Below, in pieces: positions 26,276 through 36,749 of a stretch of DNA of 64,000 bases. A program made the translations under genes and the position numbers. The notes beneath the pieces are model-generated. The model made no database searches. It was given only the letters and a program-made list of their open reading frames with translations, and was not told where the DNA came from. Source of the stretch: Enterobacteriaceae bacterium B14 (GTDB lineage: Bacteria > Pseudomonadota > Gammaproteobacteria > Enterobacterales > Enterobacteriaceae); assembly GCA_000307305.1 (NCBI GenBank), contig DF158882.1:1539171-1603170 (forward strand), read 5' to 3'. Positions within the stretch are counted from its first letter, which is position 1; every line of letters begins with the position of its first letter.

Positions 26276-27943
26276 ATGTGTTCAATCTTTGGCATATTAG
26301 ATCTTAAGACAGATCCCACTGAACTTCGAAGAAAAGCACTAGAAATGTCGCGATTAATGCGCCATCGTGGACCAGACTGGTCCGGTATTTATGCCAGTGA
26401 TAACGCGATTCTTGCCCACGAGCGTCTCTCCATTGTCGACGTCAATACCGGCGCCCAACCTCTCTACAATCAACAGAAAAATCATATCCTCGCCGTTAAT
26501 GGCGAAATCTATAACCATCAAGCTTTACGTCAGGTTCTAGATAAACGCTATGCATTTCAGACTGGGTCAGATTGCGAGGTTATTCTGGCGCTCTATCAGG
26601 AAAGAGGTCCAGAATTTCTTGATGAATTACAGGGTATGTTCGCGTTTATTCTCTACGATACAGAGCAAGATGCCTACCTAATCGGCCGAGATCACCTTGG
26701 TATTATCCCTCTCTATATGGGCCATGATGAACACGGTAATTTATTCGTCGCCTCAGAAATGAAAGCATTAGTCCCCGTTTGCCGTACGATAAAAGAGTTT
26801 CCTGCAGGGAGTTATCTGTGGAGCAAGGACGGAGAAATTCGGTCCTACTATCAGCGTGACTGGTTTGAATTTGATAACGTCAAAGATAATCCAACGGATA
26901 AAAATGAGCTTAAAGTTGCTCTAGAAGAGTCAGTGAAAAGCCATTTGATGTCCGATGTCCCTTATGGCGTTTTGCTCTCTGGTGGGCTGGATTCGTCCAT
27001 TATCTCTGCTGTAACGAAAAAATTTGCTGCCCGCCGTGTCGAAGACGGAGAACGCAGCGAAGCATGGTGGCCTCAGCTCCACTCCTTTGCCGTCGGGTTG
27101 CCCGGAGCCCCAGATTTGGTCGCAGCTCAGGAAGTCGCGAATCATTTAGGCACCGTGCATCACGAAATTCACTTTACAGTGCAAGAAGGGATTGATGCCA
27201 TCCGTGATGTGATTTATCACATTGAAACGTATGATGTCACCACGATCCGCGCCTCAACGCCAATGTATTTAATGGCAAGAAAAATCAAGGCGATGGGCAT
27301 TAAAATGGTGCTATCCGGCGAGGGTTCCGATGAGGTCTTTGGCGGTTATCTCTATTTTCATAAAGCGCCAAATGCCAAAGAGTTTCATGAAGAGACAGTG
27401 CGTAAACTGCTAGCACTACACATGTATGACTGCGCTCGTGCAAATAAGGCGATGGCAGCATGGGGAGTAGAAGCTCGCGTACCTTTCCTAGATAAACACT
27501 TTCTGGATGTTGCTATGCGCATTAATCCAGAAGATAAAATGTGCGGAAACGGCAAGATGGAGAAGCATATTCTACGCGAGTGTTTTGCCCCTTATCTTCC
27601 ACCCAGCGTAGCTTGGCGTCAGAAAGAGCAGTTCTCCGATGGCGTGGGTTACAGCTGGATAGATACGTTGAAAGCCTCTGCCAACCAGCAGGTCTCCGAC
27701 AACCAGTTAGAAACTGCGCACTTCCGCTTCCCTTACAATACGCCTACGTCTAAAGAGGCTTATCTCTATCGAGAGATCTTTGAAGAGCTATTCCCGCTGC
27801 CAAGTGCCGCAGAGTGCGTTCCTGGAGGGCCTTCTGTGGCCTGCTCTTCGGCTAAAGCAATAGAATGGGATGAATCATTCAAAAAAATGGATGACCCTTC
27901 TGGTAGAGCTGTTGGCGTGCACCAATCAGCCTATAAAAAGTAA
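26276..27943 (+). CDS. asnB: Asparagine synthetase B (glutamine-hydrolysing)
   Basis: Makes asparagine from aspartate, ATP and glutamine. 555 residues (E. coli 554). The N-terminal glutaminase domain starts MCSIFGILD, with Cys2 as nucleophile after Met removal, and includes LMRHRGPDWSG and NGEIYNHQALR. The synthetase domain has the ATP pyrophosphatase loop LSGGLDSSIISA (about 233-244) and LSGEGSDEVFGGYLYFH (about 345-361). GGGAGA precedes the ATG. It is a single-gene unit with its own terminator. Confidence 0.97.
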   Translation: MCSIFGILDLKTDPTELRRKALEMSRLMRHRGPDWSGIYASDNAILAHERLSIVDVNTGAQPLYNQQKNHILAVNGEIYNHQALRQVLDKRYAFQTGSDCEVILALYQERGPEFLDELQGMFAFILYDTEQDAYLIGRDHLGIIPLYMGHDEHGNLFVASEMKALVPVCRTIKEFPAGSYLWSKDGEIRSYYQRDWFEFDNVKDNPTDKNELKVALEESVKSHLMSDVPYGVLLSGGLDSSIISAVTKKFAARRVEDGERSEAWWPQLHSFAVGLPGAPDLVAAQEVANHLGTVHHEIHFTVQEGIDAIRDVIYHIETYDVTTIRASTPMYLMARKIKAMGIKMVLSGEGSDEVFGGYLYFHKAPNAKEFHEETVRKLLALHMYDCARANKAMAAWGVEARVPFLDKHFLDVAMRINPEDKMCGNGKMEKHILRECFAPYLPPSVAWRQKEQFSDGVGYSWIDTLKASANQQVSDNQLETAHFRFPYNTPTSKEAYLYREIFEELFPLPSAAECVPGGPSVACSSAKAIEWDESFKKMDDPSGRAVGVHQSAYKK

Positions 27944-27975
27944 AGCCTGAGCAAAAAAATAGTGCAATGGCTAAC

Positions 27976-28004
27976 AAAAGTGGGTGAAATCTCACCCACT
28001 TTAT
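27976..28004 (+). terminator. Terminator of asnB
   Basis: AAAGTGGGTGA / TCACCCACTTT, an 11-bp perfect stem with a 4-nt loop, 30 nt after asnB. The stem's own T-run is short, so efficiency is uncertain. Confidence 0.7.
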
Positions 28005-28142
28005 CAACGAATATCTCTTTTCAGTTCAGTTTTTCTTCTCCATAAAACGATCTATTCATCACTGCTTTTGATGACTTTATCGCCAGACTGTATACAAGCC
28101 AGTCAAATACACTGTTCTTATCGATTTATCGTAAAAAACTAG

Positions 28143-28178
28143 TTGACGCAATTCTGCCATATACGCATAATGCGCCCC
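28143..28178 (+). promoter_or_regulatory. Promoter of the tRNA operon
   Basis: TTGACG, 17-bp spacer, CATAAT, then a GC-rich discriminator GCGCCCCGC, about 30 nt before the first tRNA. This is the form expected for a stable-RNA promoter under stringent control. Confidence 0.85.
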
Positions 28179-28206
28179 GCAAAGCCGATGAAGGTGAAGC
28201 AAAGAT

Positions 28207-28283
28207 GGCTACGTAGCTCAGTTGGTTAGAGCACATCACTCATAATGATGGGGTCACAGGTTCGAATCCCGTCGTAGCCACCA
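28207..28283 (+). tRNA. metT: tRNA-Met (CAU), elongator
   Basis: 77 nt with encoded CCA. Acceptor GGCTACG/CGTAGCC, anticodon loop CTCATAA (CAU). First of seven tRNA genes. Identical to the copy at 28711. Confidence 0.95.
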
Positions 28284-28287
28284 TTTT

Positions 28288-28372
28288 GCGGGAGTGGCGA
28301 AATTGGTAGACGCACTAGATTTAGGTTCTAGCGCCGCAAGGTGTGCGAGTTCAAGTCTCGCCTCCCGCACCA
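28288..28372 (+). tRNA. leuW: tRNA-Leu (UAG)
   Basis: 85 nt, class II with a long variable arm, acceptor GCGGGAG/CTCCCGC, anticodon UAG in loop TTTAGGT, CCA encoded. It differs from the copy at 28793 by one base in the variable arm (GCAAGG versus GTAAGG). Confidence 0.95.
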
Positions 28373-28421
28373 TTTCCTTCAGAAGTAGCGTGTTTTAAGA
28401 TGAATCGATAGCAATATCGAA

Positions 28422-28496
28422 TGGGGTATCGCCAAGCGGTAAGGCACCGGGTTTTGATCTCGGCATCCCTAGGTTCGAATCCTAGTACCCCAGCCA
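28422..28496 (+). tRNA. tRNA-Gln (UUG), copy 1
   Basis: 75 nt, acceptor TGGGGTA/TACCCCA, anticodon loop TTTTGAT (UUG), CCA encoded. Identical to the other two copies in the array. Confidence 0.95.
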
Positions 28497-28576
28497 TCTT
28501 TCCCTTTCTGGGATAAATAAAGAGTTTATCGTAATTTTTAGTTGCGGATGTAAGATCTCAATATTGTATATCCTGT

Positions 28577-28651
28577 TGGGGTATCGCCAAGCGGTAAGGC
28601 ACCGGGTTTTGATCTCGGCATCCCTAGGTTCGAATCCTAGTACCCCAGCCA
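28577..28651 (+). tRNA. tRNA-Gln (UUG), copy 2
   Basis: 75 nt, identical to copy 1. The 80-nt spacer before it is the longest in the front half of the array. E. coli also has two adjacent tRNA-Gln genes here (glnU, glnW). Confidence 0.95.
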
Positions 28652-28710
28652 TACAATAGCTAAGCTAAAAATCCCAATAAACTGCTTTAAAAAATGAGTC
28701 GCCTAAGTTA

Positions 28711-28787
28711 GGCTACGTAGCTCAGTTGGTTAGAGCACATCACTCATAATGATGGGGTCACAGGTTCGAATCCCGTCGTAGCCACCA
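28711..28787 (+). tRNA. metU: tRNA-Met (CAU), elongator, second copy
   Basis: 77 nt, identical to the first copy. The short spacer to the next tRNA-Leu resembles the spacer after the first copy, so this part looks duplicated. Confidence 0.95.
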
Positions 28788-28792
28788 TATTT

Positions 28793-28877
28793 GCGGGAGT
28801 GGCGAAATTGGTAGACGCACTAGATTTAGGTTCTAGCGCCGTAAGGTGTGCGAGTTCAAGTCTCGCCTCCCGCACCA
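28793..28877 (+). tRNA. tRNA-Leu (UAG), second copy
   Basis: 85 nt; one base differs from the first leuW copy. The corresponding position in E. coli is occupied by a tRNA-Gln(CUG), so a leucine gene here is a lineage difference. Confidence 0.95.
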
Positions 28878-28905
28878 TTTCCTTTCAGGAAATACCATAA
28901 TAAAT

Positions 28906-28980
28906 TGGGGTATCGCCAAGCGGTAAGGCACCGGGTTTTGATCTCGGCATCCCTAGGTTCGAATCCTAGTACCCCAGCCA
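28906..28980 (+). tRNA. tRNA-Gln (UUG), copy 3
   Basis: 75 nt, identical to copies 1 and 2. It is the last gene of the array and is followed by a strong terminator. No tRNA-Gln(CUG) is present in this array. Confidence 0.95.
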
Positions 28981-29027
28981 TTTTCTTTATTTACCTTTAC
29001 TAAAAGAAAAATAAAGGGAATATCATC

Positions 29028-29053
29028 AAAAAGCTCGCCTAGGCGAGCTTTTT
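29028..29053. terminator. Bidirectional terminator between tRNA array and ubiF
   Basis: AAAAAGCTCGCCTAGGCGAG continuing to CTTTTT is a perfect 26-bp palindrome with terminal A and T runs. It ends the tRNA operon rightward and ubiF leftward. Confidence 0.88.
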
Positions 29054-29082
29054 GCTTTTTATCTCAGCCTCTTATTGCCGAG

Positions 29083-30264
29083 TTATAGGCCTAATGCGTA
29101 TTTCAGCGCCCATTCTTTCAATTTCCCTGCCCGCTGTGCTGCCATCAGTGCCAGATTTCTAATGAAACTCAATGGCGGTAGCTGGTTGCTAAATGCCTTA
29201 TAGAAGAGATCCATACCTGCTTGCATCAGTAAATTATCTGGGCGACGACGACGTTCATAGCGCAACAAAACCTCGCGACTATCCCACGGTTCAACACAGT
29301 CTCTCGCCTTGATTAACACATCTAATAGCACATCCAAATCGCGATAGCCCAAATTGACACCCTGCCCCGCTAGCGGATTAATGGTATGCGCAGCATCCCC
29401 CAACAAAACAAGTCCCCCTTGAACATAAGATTGCGCATGGCGGCGAATCAGAGGGAAAGAACCTGCCTCAACCGCTTCAATACGCCCTAACCGCTGTGGA
29501 AATGTCTTTTGAATCTCTTGAGTCAACTGTGACATATTCATCGCGCTCAGTTGGCGAATACGTTGTGGGTTGTCGTACCAAACCAGCGAGGCCCATCCTT
29601 CATGCAGTGGCAAGAATGCTCTTGGGCCAGAAGGGGTGAATTGCTGCCATGTGACATCTTGCTGTGGTTCTGCTGTTTTAATGCCAATAAGCATACATGA
29701 TTGCCGATACTGCCACCCCGTCAGCCCAATACCTGACAACTGACGCACTCGTGAGTTTGCCCCATCCGCTCCCACAATCAGACGCGTTTGCAAGACCTTC
29801 CCTGAATCTAATGCCAACTGCCAACCAGCACTGTTTTTTTGCATCACCTTTAATGAATCAGGGCAGAGCAACGTTAAAGACGAAGCCTTCTCAAACTCAG
29901 CCCATAAGGCTAATTGGATGAGACGGTTTTCTACCATATATCCCAATTCTGGAAGCCCTAAGTCCTGTGCTTTGAAGCTCACCTTAGACTCATCCCACTC
30001 CCATGTTTCTAGCCCACGGTAAGGTGTTGCTCTCATCTTGGCCACACTTTGCCAAGCACCAAGCTGCTTTAATAACGCAACAGAGTTACAACCTATAGCT
30101 GATACACGTAAATCTGGCTGGCTCTGCGGCTCGAAAGGCACAGGTGCCTGATGTTCTATCATCGCCACAGACCACCCTGCCTGAGCTAAACCTAATGCCG
30201 CTGCAGCCCCGACCATGCCACCACCAACGACGACAATATCAAAATGTTCAATCTGCTCATTCAT
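29083..30264 (-). CDS. ubiF: Ubiquinone biosynthesis hydroxylase UbiF
   Basis: FAD monooxygenase that hydroxylates the demethoxy-benzoquinol ring late in ubiquinone synthesis. 393 residues (E. coli 391). N-terminal FAD motif VVVGGGMVGAAAALGLAQAG (about 11-30), NADPH/FAD motif VGADGANSRVR (about 163), and GDAAHTINPLAGQGVNLGYR (about 290-309). It is divergent from miaB, as in E. coli. It belongs to the UbiH/UbiF/VisC family; UbiF is favoured by position next to miaB. Confidence 0.94.
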   Translation of the reverse strand: MNEQIEHFDIVVVGGGMVGAAAALGLAQAGWSVAMIEHQAPVPFEPQSQPDLRVSAIGCNSVALLKQLGAWQSVAKMRATPYRGLETWEWDESKVSFKAQDLGLPELGYMVENRLIQLALWAEFEKASSLTLLCPDSLKVMQKNSAGWQLALDSGKVLQTRLIVGADGANSRVRQLSGIGLTGWQYRQSCMLIGIKTAEPQQDVTWQQFTPSGPRAFLPLHEGWASLVWYDNPQRIRQLSAMNMSQLTQEIQKTFPQRLGRIEAVEAGSFPLIRRHAQSYVQGGLVLLGDAAHTINPLAGQGVNLGYRDLDVLLDVLIKARDCVEPWDSREVLLRYERRRRPDNLLMQAGMDLFYKAFSNQLPPLSFIRNLALMAAQRAGKLKEWALKYALGL

Positions 30265-30438
30265 ATCAGCTATGCTTCTAAATTGAGTTAATTTTTACTA
30301 TTGTGGGTATTCTATACCCAAAGAGCAAAGCTGCCATTATCCTGCATTCAGAACAGCACACTCTGGTCACAACCCCCACAACAGATTACAATACGCGCCC
30401 TGCGTTGGGTTTCACCTGCACTGAGTAAACATAAGCCG

Positions 30439-31863
30439 ATGACAAAAAAACTGCATATTAAGACCTGGGGCTGTCAGATGAATGAGTATGACTCATCTAA
30501 GATGGCTGATTTGCTGGATAGCACACATGGCTATCAGCTCACTGAAGAAGCGGAAGAGGCTGACGTTCTTCTGCTGAATACCTGTTCCATTCGCGAAAAA
30601 GCGCAGGAGAAGGTATTCCATCAGTTAGGCCGCTGGAGAAAGCTAAAAGAGAAGAAACCAGATCTTATTATCGGCGTCGGCGGCTGTGTGGCATCTCAGG
30701 AAGGTAAGCACATCCGTGAGCGAGCACCTTATGTGGATCTGATTTTCGGGCCACAAACACTGCATCGCCTACCAGAAATGATCAACCATGTGCAGGGAAC
30801 ACGCAGCCCGATTGTTGATGTCAGCTTCCCCGAAATCGAGAAGTTTGATCGCCTACCAGAGCCAAAAGCTGATGGCCCAACGGCCTTCGTCTCCATCATG
30901 GAAGGCTGTAATAAATATTGTACTTACTGCGTCGTGCCTTATACCCGCGGTGAAGAAGTCAGTCGCCCGTGTGACGACGTTCTCTTTGAGATAGCCCAAC
31001 TCGCTGCTCAGGGTGTACGTGAAGTTAATCTACTCGGTCAAAACGTTAATGCTTACCGTGGCGCAACCTTCGATGGCGATGTCTGCACCTTTGCCGATTT
31101 ACTACGCCTCGTTGCCGCAATTGATGGTATTGACCGCCTGCGCTACACCACCAGCCACCCGATCGAATTCACCGATGATCTGGTCGAAGTCTACAAAGAC
31201 ACTCCAGAGCTAGTGACATTCTTGCACTTGCCTGTTCAGAGCGGCTCAGACCGTATTCTGAATATGATGAAACGAACGCATACGGTGCTGGAGTACAAAT
31301 CACTCATTCGCAAGCTGCAAAAAGCACGTCCGGGCATGTTAATCAGCTCAGACTTTATCGTTGGCTTCCCAGGGGAAACGCAGGAAGACTTCGAACAAAC
31401 TATGAAGCTGATCGGTGAGGTCAACTTCGACATGAGCTACAGCTTCGTCTTCTCTGCCCGTCCGGGTACCCCAGCGGCAGACATGGTTGATGATGTGCCA
31501 GAAGAAGAGAAAAAACAGCGTCTGTATATCCTGCAAGAGCGTATTAACCAGCAAGCAATGAAATACAGCCGTGATATGCAAGGTACTGTACAACGCATTC
31601 TGGTTGAAGGCACTTCGCGTAAAAACATCATGGAGCTATCTGGCCGTACAGAAAACAACCGTGTTGTTAACTTCGAAGGCCGTCCGGATATGGTCGGTAA
31701 ATTTGTCGACGTCGAAATTGTAGAAGCTCGACCTAACTCTCTGCGCGGCAAACTGATACGCACAGAAGAGGAGATGGGATTACGTTTACAAGAGTCGCCT
31801 CAGTCTGTTATTGCCCGCACCCGTAAAGAAGATGAACTAGGTGTCGGCCAATACCAGCCGTAA
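30439..31863 (+). CDS. miaB: tRNA-2-methylthio-N6-isopentenyladenosine synthase MiaB
   Basis: Methylthiolates A37 of tRNAs reading UNN codons. 474 residues from [20 protein letters not shown], the E. coli length. N-terminal UPF0004 domain with three Cys for the auxiliary cluster ([23 protein letters not shown]), radical-SAM motif CNKYCTYC (about 157-164), TRAM RNA-binding domain from about 375. The frame runs 46 codons further upstream, where homology is absent. A spacer of about 200 nt with a weak hairpin (GGGTGTA/TACACCC near 31886) separates it from ybeZ. Confidence 0.97.
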   Translation: MTKKLHIKTWGCQMNEYDSSKMADLLDSTHGYQLTEEAEEADVLLLNTCSIREKAQEKVFHQLGRWRKLKEKKPDLIIGVGGCVASQEGKHIRERAPYVDLIFGPQTLHRLPEMINHVQGTRSPIVDVSFPEIEKFDRLPEPKADGPTAFVSIMEGCNKYCTYCVVPYTRGEEVSRPCDDVLFEIAQLAAQGVREVNLLGQNVNAYRGATFDGDVCTFADLLRLVAAIDGIDRLRYTTSHPIEFTDDLVEVYKDTPELVTFLHLPVQSGSDRILNMMKRTHTVLEYKSLIRKLQKARPGMLISSDFIVGFPGETQEDFEQTMKLIGEVNFDMSYSFVFSARPGTPAADMVDDVPEEEKKQRLYILQERINQQAMKYSRDMQGTVQRILVEGTSRKNIMELSGRTENNRVVNFEGRPDMVGKFVDVEIVEARPNSLRGKLIRTEEEMGLRLQESPQSVIARTRKEDELGVGQYQP

Positions 31864-32066
31864 TTACCCTCAACCTCATTAAGTGGGGTGTATCGCGATG
31901 ATAGCGGTACACCCTATCTATTTTCATACCCTATCTGCTTTATCAAAAATACCCCGACTTGCGCCAACGCTCATCTAAGTGAATAATCGAATATTAGCTG
32001 CGTATCTTTTTAGCGCAGACCCCATAACGATTTTGATCATATGACTCAATCAGTCAGAGGAATAAT

Positions 32067-33152
32067 TTGAACGTCAAAAAAGAAGAGATATTACTGGAGC
32101 CAGCAGACAATCAGCGCCTTATCAATCTCTGTGGCCCTTTTGATGACAACATCAAACAGCTAGAGCGTCGTCTTGGCATCGAAATCCACCGTCGCGACAA
32201 TCGCTTCCAGTTAACAGGCAAGGACATTTGCGTCACCGCAGCCGCTGATATCCTTCGAACACTGTATGTTGAAACCGCGCCCGTTCGCGGCGTGATACAG
32301 GATATTGAGCCGGAACATTTGCATTTAGCAATCAAAGAAAGCCGCGTGCTAGAGCAATCTGCCGAAGGTTCTGCCGACTACCTCAACAATCACGGTAAAT
32401 CGATCAACATCCGTACCAAGCGCGGCATGATTAAGCCCCGCACGCCCAATCAGGCGCAGTACATTACCAATATTCTCTCCCATGACATCACGTTCGGTGT
32501 TGGCCCCGCAGGGACAGGCAAGACGTATCTTGCCGTTGCTGCCGCCGTCGATGCGCTTGAACGTCAGGATATCCGCCGTATTCTGTTAACTCGCCCTGCC
32601 GTTGAAGCAGGCGAAAAACTCGGTTTCCTGCCCGGTGACCTCAGCCAAAAAGTAGACCCTTATTTACGCCCTCTGTACGACGCCCTCTTCGAGATGCTGG
32701 GCTTTGAGCGTGTTGAAAAGCTTATGGAGCGCAACATCATTGAAGTCGCACCGCTGGCCTATATGCGCGGGCGCACATTAAATGATGCCTTTATTATTCT
32801 GGATGAAAGCCAAAATACCACCATCGAACAGATGAAGATGTTCCTGACGCGTATCGGCTTCAACTCCAAGGCTGTGATTACAGGTGACATTACTCAAGTC
32901 GATTTACCTCGCAACCTGAAATCAGGTCTGCGCCACGCGATTGAAGTGCTCTCCTCCGTCGATGAGATCAGCTTTAACTACTTCGATAGTGAAGATGTGG
33001 TGCGCCATCCGGTTGTTGCCCGTGTCGTGATAGCTTATGAAGCATGGGAAGCCGAAGACCAGAAGCGCCGCGATGCGCTAGCCGAGCAACGCAGATTGGA
33101 GTCTCGTCCTCAGACAATTCAAACCGATCAGGCCAATCAGGAGATCAAATGA
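32067..33152 (+). CDS. ybeZ: PhoH-family ATPase YbeZ
   Basis: 361 residues (E. coli 346) with a short N-terminal KH-like region and a PhoH P-loop domain: Walker [18 protein letters not shown] (about 146-162), Walker [12 protein letters not shown] (about 245). TTG start: AGAGGA lies 6 nt upstream and the translation then begins as in E. coli (MN...). It works with YbeY in RNA metabolism and ribosome quality control. Its TGA overlaps the ybeY ATG by 4 nt. The C-terminus has a charged tail of about 20 residues. Confidence 0.95.
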   Translation: MNVKKEEILLEPADNQRLINLCGPFDDNIKQLERRLGIEIHRRDNRFQLTGKDICVTAAADILRTLYVETAPVRGVIQDIEPEHLHLAIKESRVLEQSAEGSADYLNNHGKSINIRTKRGMIKPRTPNQAQYITNILSHDITFGVGPAGTGKTYLAVAAAVDALERQDIRRILLTRPAVEAGEKLGFLPGDLSQKVDPYLRPLYDALFEMLGFERVEKLMERNIIEVAPLAYMRGRTLNDAFIILDESQNTTIEQMKMFLTRIGFNSKAVITGDITQVDLPRNLKSGLRHAIEVLSSVDEISFNYFDSEDVVRHPVVARVVIAYEAWEAEDQKRRDALAEQRRLESRPQTIQTDQANQEIK

Positions 33153-33622
33153 GTCAGGTCATTTTAGATCTACAGATTGCCTGTACAGAGACTGACGGGC
33201 TTCCCACTGAAGCCGATTTTCAGCACTGGCTGGAGAATGTACTGCCCCAGTTTCAGGAGGAGTCCGAAGTCACGATCCGTATTGTTGATGAAGCCGAGAG
33301 CAATGAGCTAAATCTCACCTATCGTGGTAAAGACTACCCAACCAACGTACTCTCGTTTCCTTTTGAGGCACCGCCTGAAATAGAGCTACCTTTGCTCGGC
33401 GATATGATAGTCTGTCGTCAGGTCGTAGAGCGGGAAGCAAAGGAACAAAACAAGACTTTATTCGCACATTGGGCGCATATGGTTGTTCATGGATGCCTCC
33501 ATCTGCTAGGGTATGACCATATCAGCGATGATGAAGCTGAGGAAATGGAGTCTTTAGAGATCGACATCATGCAGGGTTTAGGTTATCCAGACCCTTATGC
33601 TGCCGACAAAGACGCTGATTAA
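33149..33622 (+). CDS. ybeY: Endoribonuclease YbeY
   Basis: Single-strand-specific metallo-endoribonuclease needed for 16S rRNA 3'-end maturation and ribosome quality control. 157 residues from [20 protein letters not shown]. Zinc motif [15 protein letters not shown] (three His, about 115-129), preceded by TNVLSFPFE. The start overlaps the ybeZ stop (ATGA), indicating translational coupling. Confidence 0.97.
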   Translation: MSQVILDLQIACTETDGLPTEADFQHWLENVLPQFQEESEVTIRIVDEAESNELNLTYRGKDYPTNVLSFPFEAPPEIELPLLGDMIVCRQVVEREAKEQNKTLFAHWAHMVVHGCLHLLGYDHISDDEAEEMESLEIDIMQGLGYPDPYAADKDAD

Positions 33623-33638
33623 CTAACTAAAAAAATTT

Positions 33639-34514
33639 ATGAGCGACGATCATTCACAAAATAGCGACGGCCCCAGTCCCAAAAAGGGGTTCTTTTCACT
33701 CATCCTTGGACACTTTCACGGTGAACCTAAAAACCGTGACGAGCTCGTTGAGCTAATCCGAGATTCAGAGCAAAACGATCTGATCGATCCTGACACCCGC
33801 GATATGCTGGAAGGCGTAATGGACATTGCCGAGCAGCGGGTAAGAGACATCATGATCCCACGTTCGCAAATGGTCACCCTAAACCTCAACCAATCGTTGG
33901 AAGAGTGTTTAGATGTCATTATCGAATCGGCTCACTCCCGTTTTCCTGTGATCAGCGAAGATAAAGATCATATTGAAGGCATTCTGATGGCAAAGGATTT
34001 GCTGCCGTTTATGCGTAGTGATTCCGAACCCTTCAGCATCGATAAAGTGCTGCGCCCCGCCGTTGTGGTGCCAGAGAGTAAACGCGTCGATAGAATGCTG
34101 AAAGAGTTCCGCTCTCAACGCTATCATATGGCAATCATTGTCGATGAGTTCGGCGGTGTATCAGGCTTAGTCACCATTGAAGATATCCTAGAGATAATCG
34201 TAGGTGAAATTGAGGACGAATATGACGATGAAGAAGATCGTGATATCCGCCAACTAAGTAGACATACCTTCACTGTGCGCGCGCTAACATCAATCGAAGA
34301 TTTTAACAAAGTCTTCTCCACCCAATTCAGCGATGAAGAAGTTGATACGCTGGGTGGGTTGGTGATGCAGGCGTTTGGGCACCTTCCAAGCCGTGGTGAA
34401 ACCATCACTCTGGGTAGCTACTTATTCAAGGTAGCGATGGCGGATAGCCGACGAGTCATTCAACTCCACGTCACTATTCCCAGCGACTCACCGCAACCAC
34501 AATTGGAAGATTAA
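33639..34514 (+). CDS. ybeX: CorC/YbeX, CBS-domain protein of the CorC/HlyC family
   Basis: 291 residues (E. coli 292). Two CBS domains (about 70-190, with [20 protein letters not shown] and [15 protein letters not shown]) and a C-terminal CorC_HlyC domain (about 205-285, containing [19 protein letters not shown]). It lacks the membrane domain found in longer relatives. Linked to magnesium/cobalt efflux and, in E. coli, to ribosome metabolism alongside ybeY. It lies 16 nt after ybeY and 6 nt before lnt, so it belongs to the ybeZYX-lnt operon. Confidence 0.95.
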   Translation: MSDDHSQNSDGPSPKKGFFSLILGHFHGEPKNRDELVELIRDSEQNDLIDPDTRDMLEGVMDIAEQRVRDIMIPRSQMVTLNLNQSLEECLDVIIESAHSRFPVISEDKDHIEGILMAKDLLPFMRSDSEPFSIDKVLRPAVVVPESKRVDRMLKEFRSQRYHMAIIVDEFGGVSGLVTIEDILEIIVGEIEDEYDDEEDRDIRQLSRHTFTVRALTSIEDFNKVFSTQFSDEEVDTLGGLVMQAFGHLPSRGETITLGSYLFKVAMADSRRVIQLHVTIPSDSPQPQLED

Positions 34515-34520
34515 TCATCC

Positions 34521-36053
34521 ATGATAATTGGTTCATTATTTGAACGCCAACGGGTTCGCCTCCCGTTGGCGTTAGTCTTTGGTGCATCAGGTACACTCGC
34601 TTTTTCACCTTTTGACCTGTGGCCTTTCGCCCTTATTTCCCTCTACGGCTTGCTGTTATTAACCCTGGAGAGAGCAGCAAAACAATCTGCTGCCATCGGT
34701 TTCTTTTGGGGGCTAGGTCTATTTGGTAGCGGTGTTAACTGGGTCTATGTCAGTATTTCCCAGTTTGGCGGCATGCCAATGGCGATTAACGTCTTTCTGG
34801 TGATTCTCCTCGCTGCCTATCTCTCTCTTTACCCAATGCTATTCGCTGGTTTGCTCGCACGCTTTTGGCCTGCAACAACACCATGGCGGCTCGTGTTCGC
34901 TGCGCCGCTTCTGTGGCAGATAACGGAATTTTTACGCGGTTGGATTTTGACAGGATTCCCGTGGTTGCAGTTTGGCTACAGCCAGATAGATGGGCCGCTA
35001 AAAGGCATCGCCCCCCTCTTCGGCGTCGAAACCATCACGCTGCTACTGCTGATTATCAGTGGGCTATTAGTCATGGCAACCCAAAAGCGCTGCCTGCGAC
35101 CACTGCTGATTGCCGTTGCCCTACTCGCCCTATCGTGGCCATTGCGCTATGTTCACTGGTTTACGCCGCAAACCGAGCGCACAACGAATATCGCTATGGT
35201 TCAGGGGAATATTGCCCAATCGATGAAGTGGGAACCTAGCGCTCTTCAGACAACACTCGACATTTACCTTCAGCACACGCGGGATTATTTGGGCAAAGCC
35301 TCGATTGTCATCTGGCCTGAGTCTGCCATACCTACAACCGAAGCACAGGAACCACAGTTCCTCGCCTCAATAGATGAGTTACTGCGTAGCCAAAATACGG
35401 CGCTGATTACTGGCGTTGTTGATGCACGCAAAACAAGCAGTGATTTCGATTACTACAATACCGTGATTGTCCTAGGCGATAAAACGCCTTATCAATACCC
35501 GACAAAGAATCGCTATAACAAACACCATCTAGTGCCTTTCGGAGAGTTTGTTCCGCTAGAGACGCTGCTTCGCCCTCTTGCGCCTTTCTTCGATCTGCCA
35601 ATGTCATCGTTTAGCCGTGGCAATTATATTCAGTCGCAGCTCAGCGTGAATGGCTATCACCTCACGGCAGCGGTCTGTTACGAAATTATTCTGGGTGCAC
35701 AAGTTCGAGCCAATCTCCATCCAGATACCGACTTTCTATTAACCGTGTCGAATGATGCGTGGTTTGGCAACTCTGTTGGGCCATGGCAGCATTTCCAAAT
35801 GGCTCGAATGAGAGCATTGGAGCTCGGCCGACCGCTATTGCGTTCAACTAATAACGGCGTCACGGCAGTCATTAGCCCGACAGGTGATATTGAGGCACAA
35901 CTACCACAATTTACTGAACAAGTGCTCAGCGCCAACGTTACGCCAACCCGTGGCACAACACCTTATACTCTATTAGGTGCATGGCCAGCATGGATATTGG
36001 CGCTCCTGTTCGGGGGAGTCGCTGTTGTTAAACGCAGAAATCACCGCGTTTAG
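34521..36053 (+). CDS. lnt: Apolipoprotein N-acyltransferase
   Basis: Inner-membrane enzyme that adds the third acyl chain to lipoproteins before Lol export. 510 residues (E. coli 512). About seven transmembrane helices in the first 220 residues, then a periplasmic nitrilase domain with the catalytic triad Glu in WPESAIP, Lys in [12 protein letters not shown] and Cys in AVCYEIILG, and a final C-terminal helix. It is the last gene of the ybeZYX-lnt operon and is followed by a strong terminator. Likely substrates encoded here include LptE and RlpA. Confidence 0.96.
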   Translation: MIIGSLFERQRVRLPLALVFGASGTLAFSPFDLWPFALISLYGLLLLTLERAAKQSAAIGFFWGLGLFGSGVNWVYVSISQFGGMPMAINVFLVILLAAYLSLYPMLFAGLLARFWPATTPWRLVFAAPLLWQITEFLRGWILTGFPWLQFGYSQIDGPLKGIAPLFGVETITLLLLIISGLLVMATQKRCLRPLLIAVALLALSWPLRYVHWFTPQTERTTNIAMVQGNIAQSMKWEPSALQTTLDIYLQHTRDYLGKASIVIWPESAIPTTEAQEPQFLASIDELLRSQNTALITGVVDARKTSSDFDYYNTVIVLGDKTPYQYPTKNRYNKHHLVPFGEFVPLETLLRPLAPFFDLPMSSFSRGNYIQSQLSVNGYHLTAAVCYEIILGAQVRANLHPDTDFLLTVSNDAWFGNSVGPWQHFQMARMRALELGRPLLRSTNNGVTAVISPTGDIEAQLPQFTEQVLSANVTPTRGTTPYTLLGAWPAWILALLFGGVAVVKRRNHRV

Positions 36054-36070
36054 CTCAAGAAGACCAAGAT

Positions 36071-36112
36071 AAAAAAAGCGGGGCCGTTGATTTCAACGAC
36101 TCCGCTTTTTTA
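36071..36112. terminator. Bidirectional terminator between lnt and prfH
   Basis: A long hairpin AAAAAAGCGG...CCGTTGA / TCAACG...CCGCTTTTTT with two small mismatches. A-runs and T-runs flank both sides. Confidence 0.88.
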
Positions 36113-36131
36113 TTTATCAATAGCTATTTAG

Positions 36132-36749
36132 CTAAACAGATTTAAATGCACTGCCTTTAAATACCCTTCCAGCATTTCCCCGCTCCACCTGATGGTGGAA
36201 CATCCTGCGCTCTGCCTTCAAGTCTGCCATCTGCCCTTGCAGTTGTTGCTCCAACTTATGTTCAATCAACAATCGAGCCAAACGCCGATTCGCATGTTGG
36301 CTACGCTCCGTCTGTACTTTCACAGAGATACCGCTAGCGATATGAGTTGCTCTGATAGCCGAATCCGTCTTATTCACATGCTGACCGCCTGGCCCAGAAG
36401 ACTTGATAGCCTCAAAACGGATATCGCTTTCTGCTAATACCTCCGGTGTAGAGAAACGAGCAACGCCGATAAACCAGTTTTTGCGGGAGTGAGTTGGTCG
36501 GTAAGGACTTTCACTAATCCACTGCAATGAACCACACCAGTTTGAGGAAAACACCTCAGCTTTCTCACCAGAAAGTGAGAGCAGAACGGAGCGTAATGTT
36601 TCAGGTCTGCGCCCGATCTCTTCTTCGAGGATATCGACCTGAACATCGCTCTCTTTAGCCTCCTGAATCAGGCGTGCTAACGCCTTAGCCACGGCTAAAC
36701 AGCATTCATCCGGCCCCTGAGCTGAGGAGATTTGCAGTAAAATACTCAT
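36132..36749 (-). CDS. prfH: PrfH, peptide release factor homologue for damaged ribosomes
   Basis: 205 residues. The release-factor catalytic domain has the GGQ motif in [18 protein letters not shown] (about 120-137) and a basic C-terminal tail ([20 protein letters not shown]). It lacks the codon-reading domain of RF1/RF2. In studied cases PrfH releases peptides from ribosomes whose 16S decoding centre was cut by a colicin E3-like nuclease, and the paired RtcB then seals the RNA. Its ATG overlaps the rtcB stop by 4 nt, the classical rtcB-prfH operon. Confidence 0.93.
   Translation of the reverse strand: MSILLQISSAQGPDECCLAVAKALARLIQEAKESDVQVDILEEEIGRRPETLRSVLLSLSGEKAEVFSSNWCGSLQWISESPYRPTHSRKNWFIGVARFSTPEVLAESDIRFEAIKSSGPGGQHVNKTDSAIRATHIASGISVKVQTERSQHANRRLARLLIEHKLEQQLQGQMADLKAERRMFHHQVERGNAGRVFKGSAFKSV

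Noticed and set aside
28207-28980. The repeated blocks as a possible CRISPR array
   Set aside because: The repeats are 75-85 nt tRNA genes with cloverleaf pairing and encoded CCA; no short-repeat and unique-spacer pattern exists anywhere in the window.
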